Source: a bacterium (lineage in GTDB: Bacteria > JAJVIF01 > JAGGVT01). From it: a DNA stretch of 6,499 nt. The stretch covers positions 1 to 6,499 of the forward strand of contig JAGGVT010000046.1 of NCBI GenBank assembly GCA_021157815.1, in the 5' to 3' direction. This document shows, piece by piece, positions 4,855 through 6,499 of the stretch. The position numbers and the translations under genes are program-made. Below the pieces are notes generated by a model that made no database searches, had not been told where the DNA came from, and was given only the letters and a program-made list of their open reading frames with translations. The first letter of the stretch is position 1; every line of letters starts with the position of its first letter.

Positions 4855-4880
4855 GGTATAAATAGCAGAGGGTTTATACC
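4855..4880 (-). other. AT-rich hairpin in the pseudopilin 3' region
   Basis: GGTATAAA (4855-4862) and TTTATACC (4873-4880) are perfect 8-bp inverted repeats around a 10-nt loop. There is no U-tract after it, so it is not a terminator on its own. Its loop and arm contain AGCAGAGGGTTT (4864-4875), a motif that recurs downstream of the other two minus-strand genes. Confidence 0.5.
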
Positions 4881-4896
4881 TTATGCTATAAACATT

Positions 4897-5964
4897 CTAG
4901 AATGTGTGTGATGTTCCCGAGCCGGTCAGTACCGCTACAACACCATCCTTGATTCCATCCGGCGCGCCGTAAAGCCAGTCATTACCTGCGATATCCTTTG
5001 GCGGAAACATTGGATGATTGTTTTCATCGCCGCCACCGAATACCTCCGGTAGCCCTATAACAATATCGGGATATCCATCCATCGGTTTGGCGTAGAAAGT
5101 TTCACCAGGAACAAGAATATTCCTGATGACATCTTTTCCCGACGTTGATTTTGAACCATATCCGCCAAGTATATATGTATTGAATTTGTGATAGCGGAAA
5201 TTATGTACCTGTAATCCGGCACCGCCGCCTATAACCGTTGCCGCCTGATCATAATCTCCCATCGCGCGATAGAAGAAATTGCCCTCCCACCAGTCGTTTA
5301 CAGGAATCGGATTGCCGCTGAGGTCATCGACCTGATTGCCGCCGAAACGATAATTCAGCTGGCCTATCAGGTTTTCTTCCGCGCCGATACGGCTGTTCGC
5401 CCAGTGAAGCTTGATCTGGTCAATATCCCAGGGTTCTTCCTCACCGTTTGGTAATGTGCGAGTGGGTGTTGTTAGTCCACCGATTGTGGTAATGTTTAAA
5501 AATCTGGGGTCGTCGAGGCCGTTTCCAACAACATCTCCAGCCATTCCGAATCGAGGATCACCTGTACCAGCTTCATTATTGCCGCCAGTAAGTTTCACAA
5601 TATTGTGCGATTGCGCCTGGTTGACAAACGGATTTTTGGGATAGCTGATTTCGATATAACCTTTTTCGATAAGTGGGTCCATTAACCATCGCGCATCCTC
5701 GTTGCCGGCATCACGCATTCTTTTCTGGAAACGATACCAGCCGCCCTGGTCGCCACCGCCTATATAAGCCGGGTACTGCGAATGGTCAACATAAAATCTT
5801 TCCAAAGCCGCCTGAATTACATGCAGGTTCGCTTTGACCTCCGCTTCTTTTGCCTTGTTTCGCGCTCGTGTCATATTTGGAATCGCCAGCGCTGCCAGGA
5901 TTCCTATAATTGTTATGACGACAAGCATCTCCACGAGGGTGAAACCGTTCTGGCTTCTTTGCAT
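4897..5964 (-). CDS. Large type II secretion/type IV pilin-like protein (prepilin N-terminal methylation motif)
   Basis: The 355-aa product starts with a class III prepilin signal: MQRSQNG/FTLVEMLVVIT, cleaved after Gly7 by a prepilin peptidase with N-methylation of Phe8. Glu12 is the conserved Glu5 of the mature pilin. A single hydrophobic helix (about 8-30) continues into an amphipathic helix (about 31-57). It should pass through the inner membrane and assemble into a pseudopilus or pilus. FYVDHSQYPAY (57-67) and KNPFVNQ (110-116) recall the region after the helix in GspG-type major pseudopilins. It is more than twice the usual GspG length (about 140 aa); the extra sequence is a Gly/Asn/Asp-rich, cysteine-free globular part. 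No secretion or pilus genes adjoin it, so it may be an orphan or minor pilin. The ATG has GGGAG 10 nt upstream (plus-strand 5975-5979). Confidence 0.9.
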   Translation of the reverse strand: MQRSQNGFTLVEMLVVITIIGILAALAIPNMTRARNKAKEAEVKANLHVIQAALERFYVDHSQYPAYIGGGDQGGWYRFQKRMRDAGNEDARWLMDPLIEKGYIEISYPKNPFVNQAQSHNIVKLTGGNNEAGTGDPRFGMAGDVVGNGLDDPRFLNITTIGGLTTPTRTLPNGEEEPWDIDQIKLHWANSRIGAEENLIGQLNYRFGGNQVDDLSGNPIPVNDWWEGNFFYRAMGDYDQAATVIGGGAGLQVHNFRYHKFNTYILGGYGSKSTSGKDVIRNILVPGETFYAKPMDGYPDIVIGLPEVFGGGDENNHPMFPPKDIAGNDWLYGAPDGIKDGVVAVLTGSGTSHTF

Positions 5965-5974
5965 AGCTAAATCA

Positions 5975-5979
5975 CTCCC
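5975..5979 (-). promoter_or_regulatory. Shine-Dalgarno site of the pseudopilin gene
   Basis: The minus strand reads GGGAG, then TGATTTAGCT (10 nt), then the ATG. The spacing is slightly long but usable. The start is fixed by the prepilin leader, which needs a short positively charged stretch before GFTLVE. Confidence 0.55.
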
Positions 5980-5984
5980 TGATA

Positions 5985-6340
5985 AATCTTAGGAGGTTGG
6001 ATAAAAGTATGAAAAACAAATAATTTTAAACATCATCCTGCCTTTACAGGCATCTTACTACTTATAAATATACCATAGACATTTGATTGAGAAAAGAGTG
6101 CAGCAATATCCGAGTGGTAAATGAACGTTTAACACATACAATTATACCACATGCATCTTTGCCACGACTCTCACCTATAATATACTCTCAAATATCTTAC
6201 AATTACAACCCAAATGATTCAATCGGATTATATTTGAATCACACTACTGTCCGGTTAAATTCGAATGAAAGTAAAAACTGAGAATATTCCACGACGGTAG
6301 TAAAAAGGGAATGTCCCAACAAAGCAAATAAACTCAGTAT
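5985..6340. other. AT-rich upstream region without a supported gene
   Basis: Small inverted repeats are visible: TGCCT/AGGCA (6039-6043/6048-6052), TGATTCAA/TTGAATCA (6215-6222/6234-6241) and ACTGAG/CTCAGT (6277-6282/6333-6338). The promoter of the pseudopilin gene should lie at its left end, but no -35/-10 pair stands out. CTACTGTCCGGTTAAATTC (6244-6262) has the look of an insertion-sequence terminus, from memory only. The 64-codon open frame at 6087-6281 has a composition like its AT-rich surroundings and no Shine-Dalgarno site, so I do not call it a gene. Confidence 0.4.
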
Positions 6341-6499
6341 AAATGCGGGTTTGCGGTGTAGTTCATTGATAACGTCAGATTTGAAGCCTTATGTGGACGT
6401 ACCCCATTATTGGGGAATGCTCCTTTTTGCGGATGGAACGATTCGGTATTCACCCTAAATCCGCGATGGGATATTTTCGTATCACCTACGGCTCGCAGG
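6341..6499. other. Unassigned sequence at the right edge, possibly part of a repeat or truncated gene
   Basis: Two frames stay open to the window edge: minus strand 6498-6334 (54 codons, ending Pro-His-Leu-Tyr then TGA) and plus strand 6362-6499 (ending PRWDIFVSPTARR), with no start codon and Shine-Dalgarno pair visible for either. CCCCA/TGGGG (6402-6406/6411-6415) and GCGGAT/ATCCGC (6429-6434/6459-6464) can pair. I recognise no protein family. The base composition is less AT-rich than at 6000-6300, so a different origin is possible. Confidence 0.3.

Noticed and set aside
4897-5964. Planctomycete-type DUF1559 pseudopilin with H-x9-DG motif
   Set aside because: The C-terminal DG residues are not preceded by the expected His spacing, and the region after the helix looks more GspG-like.
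6105-6265. tRNA-like pieces: CCGAGTGGTAAA near 6109 and TTAAATTCGAA near 6255
   Set aside because: They are about 150 bases apart with no acceptor or anticodon stem that would fit, so the resemblance to D- and T-loops is chance.
6087-6281. Open frame of 64 codons on the plus strand
   Set aside because: It lies in AT-rich DNA, has no Shine-Dalgarno site, and its Asn/Ser/Thr/Ile-rich translation looks like random AT-rich sequence.

Overview
The window looks like chromosomal DNA of an uncultured-type Gram-negative bacterium of moderate GC. Three of its four convincing genes encode exported or cell-surface proteins: two secreted transglutaminase-fold proteins and a prepilin-like protein. The intergenic DNA is crowded with interspersed hairpin repeats. 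This style is common in metagenome-derived FCB-type or related candidate phyla, but no marker here fixes the taxon, so the assignment is only an impression. No complete transposase, phage, CRISPR array, tRNA or rRNA is visible.

Layout. 1-241: a cruciform-like interspersed repeat (17-93), then a strong intrinsic terminator (minus strand, 174-212). 242-1894 (minus): a secreted protein with a transglutaminase-like fold followed by a thioredoxin-like C-terminal domain. The expected catalytic Cys and His of the first domain and the first Cys of the CxxC of the second are all replaced. 1895-2164: a multi-hairpin element with a 14-bp outer stem (2002-2106) and a weak terminator. 2165-3409 (minus, GTG start): a second secreted transglutaminase-like protein, paralogous to the first, which keeps the Cys and His. 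3410-3669: a divergent intergenic region holding 17 tandem copies of an 8-bp unit that run right up to the next gene. 3670-4326 (plus): riboflavin synthase (ribE). 4327-4896: a mosaic of repeats, including a 231-bp MITE-like element (4485-4715) with 16-bp perfect terminal inverted repeats and a target-site duplication, then an intrinsic terminator for the next gene. 4897-5964 (minus): a large type II secretion/type IV pilin-like pseudopilin. 5965-6499: AT-rich DNA with small inverted repeats and no gene I can support.

How the parts relate. The two transglutaminase-like genes are neighbours on one strand, share an N-terminal region and a fold, and probably arose by duplication. One seems to have kept a catalytic centre, while the other lost it and gained a degenerate redox-type domain. 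Each has its own Shine-Dalgarno sequence and its own downstream hairpin, so they are probably separate transcripts. ribE stands alone without other riboflavin genes and without a recognisable FMN riboswitch; its ribosome-binding site lies at the last copy of the 8-bp array. The pseudopilin gene also stands alone. The most interesting signals are the double-degenerate transglutaminase/thioredoxin protein beside its apparently intact paralogue, the 8-bp array fused to the ribE leader, the MITE with its insertion footprint, and a repeat whose two arms differ by three compensated base pairs.
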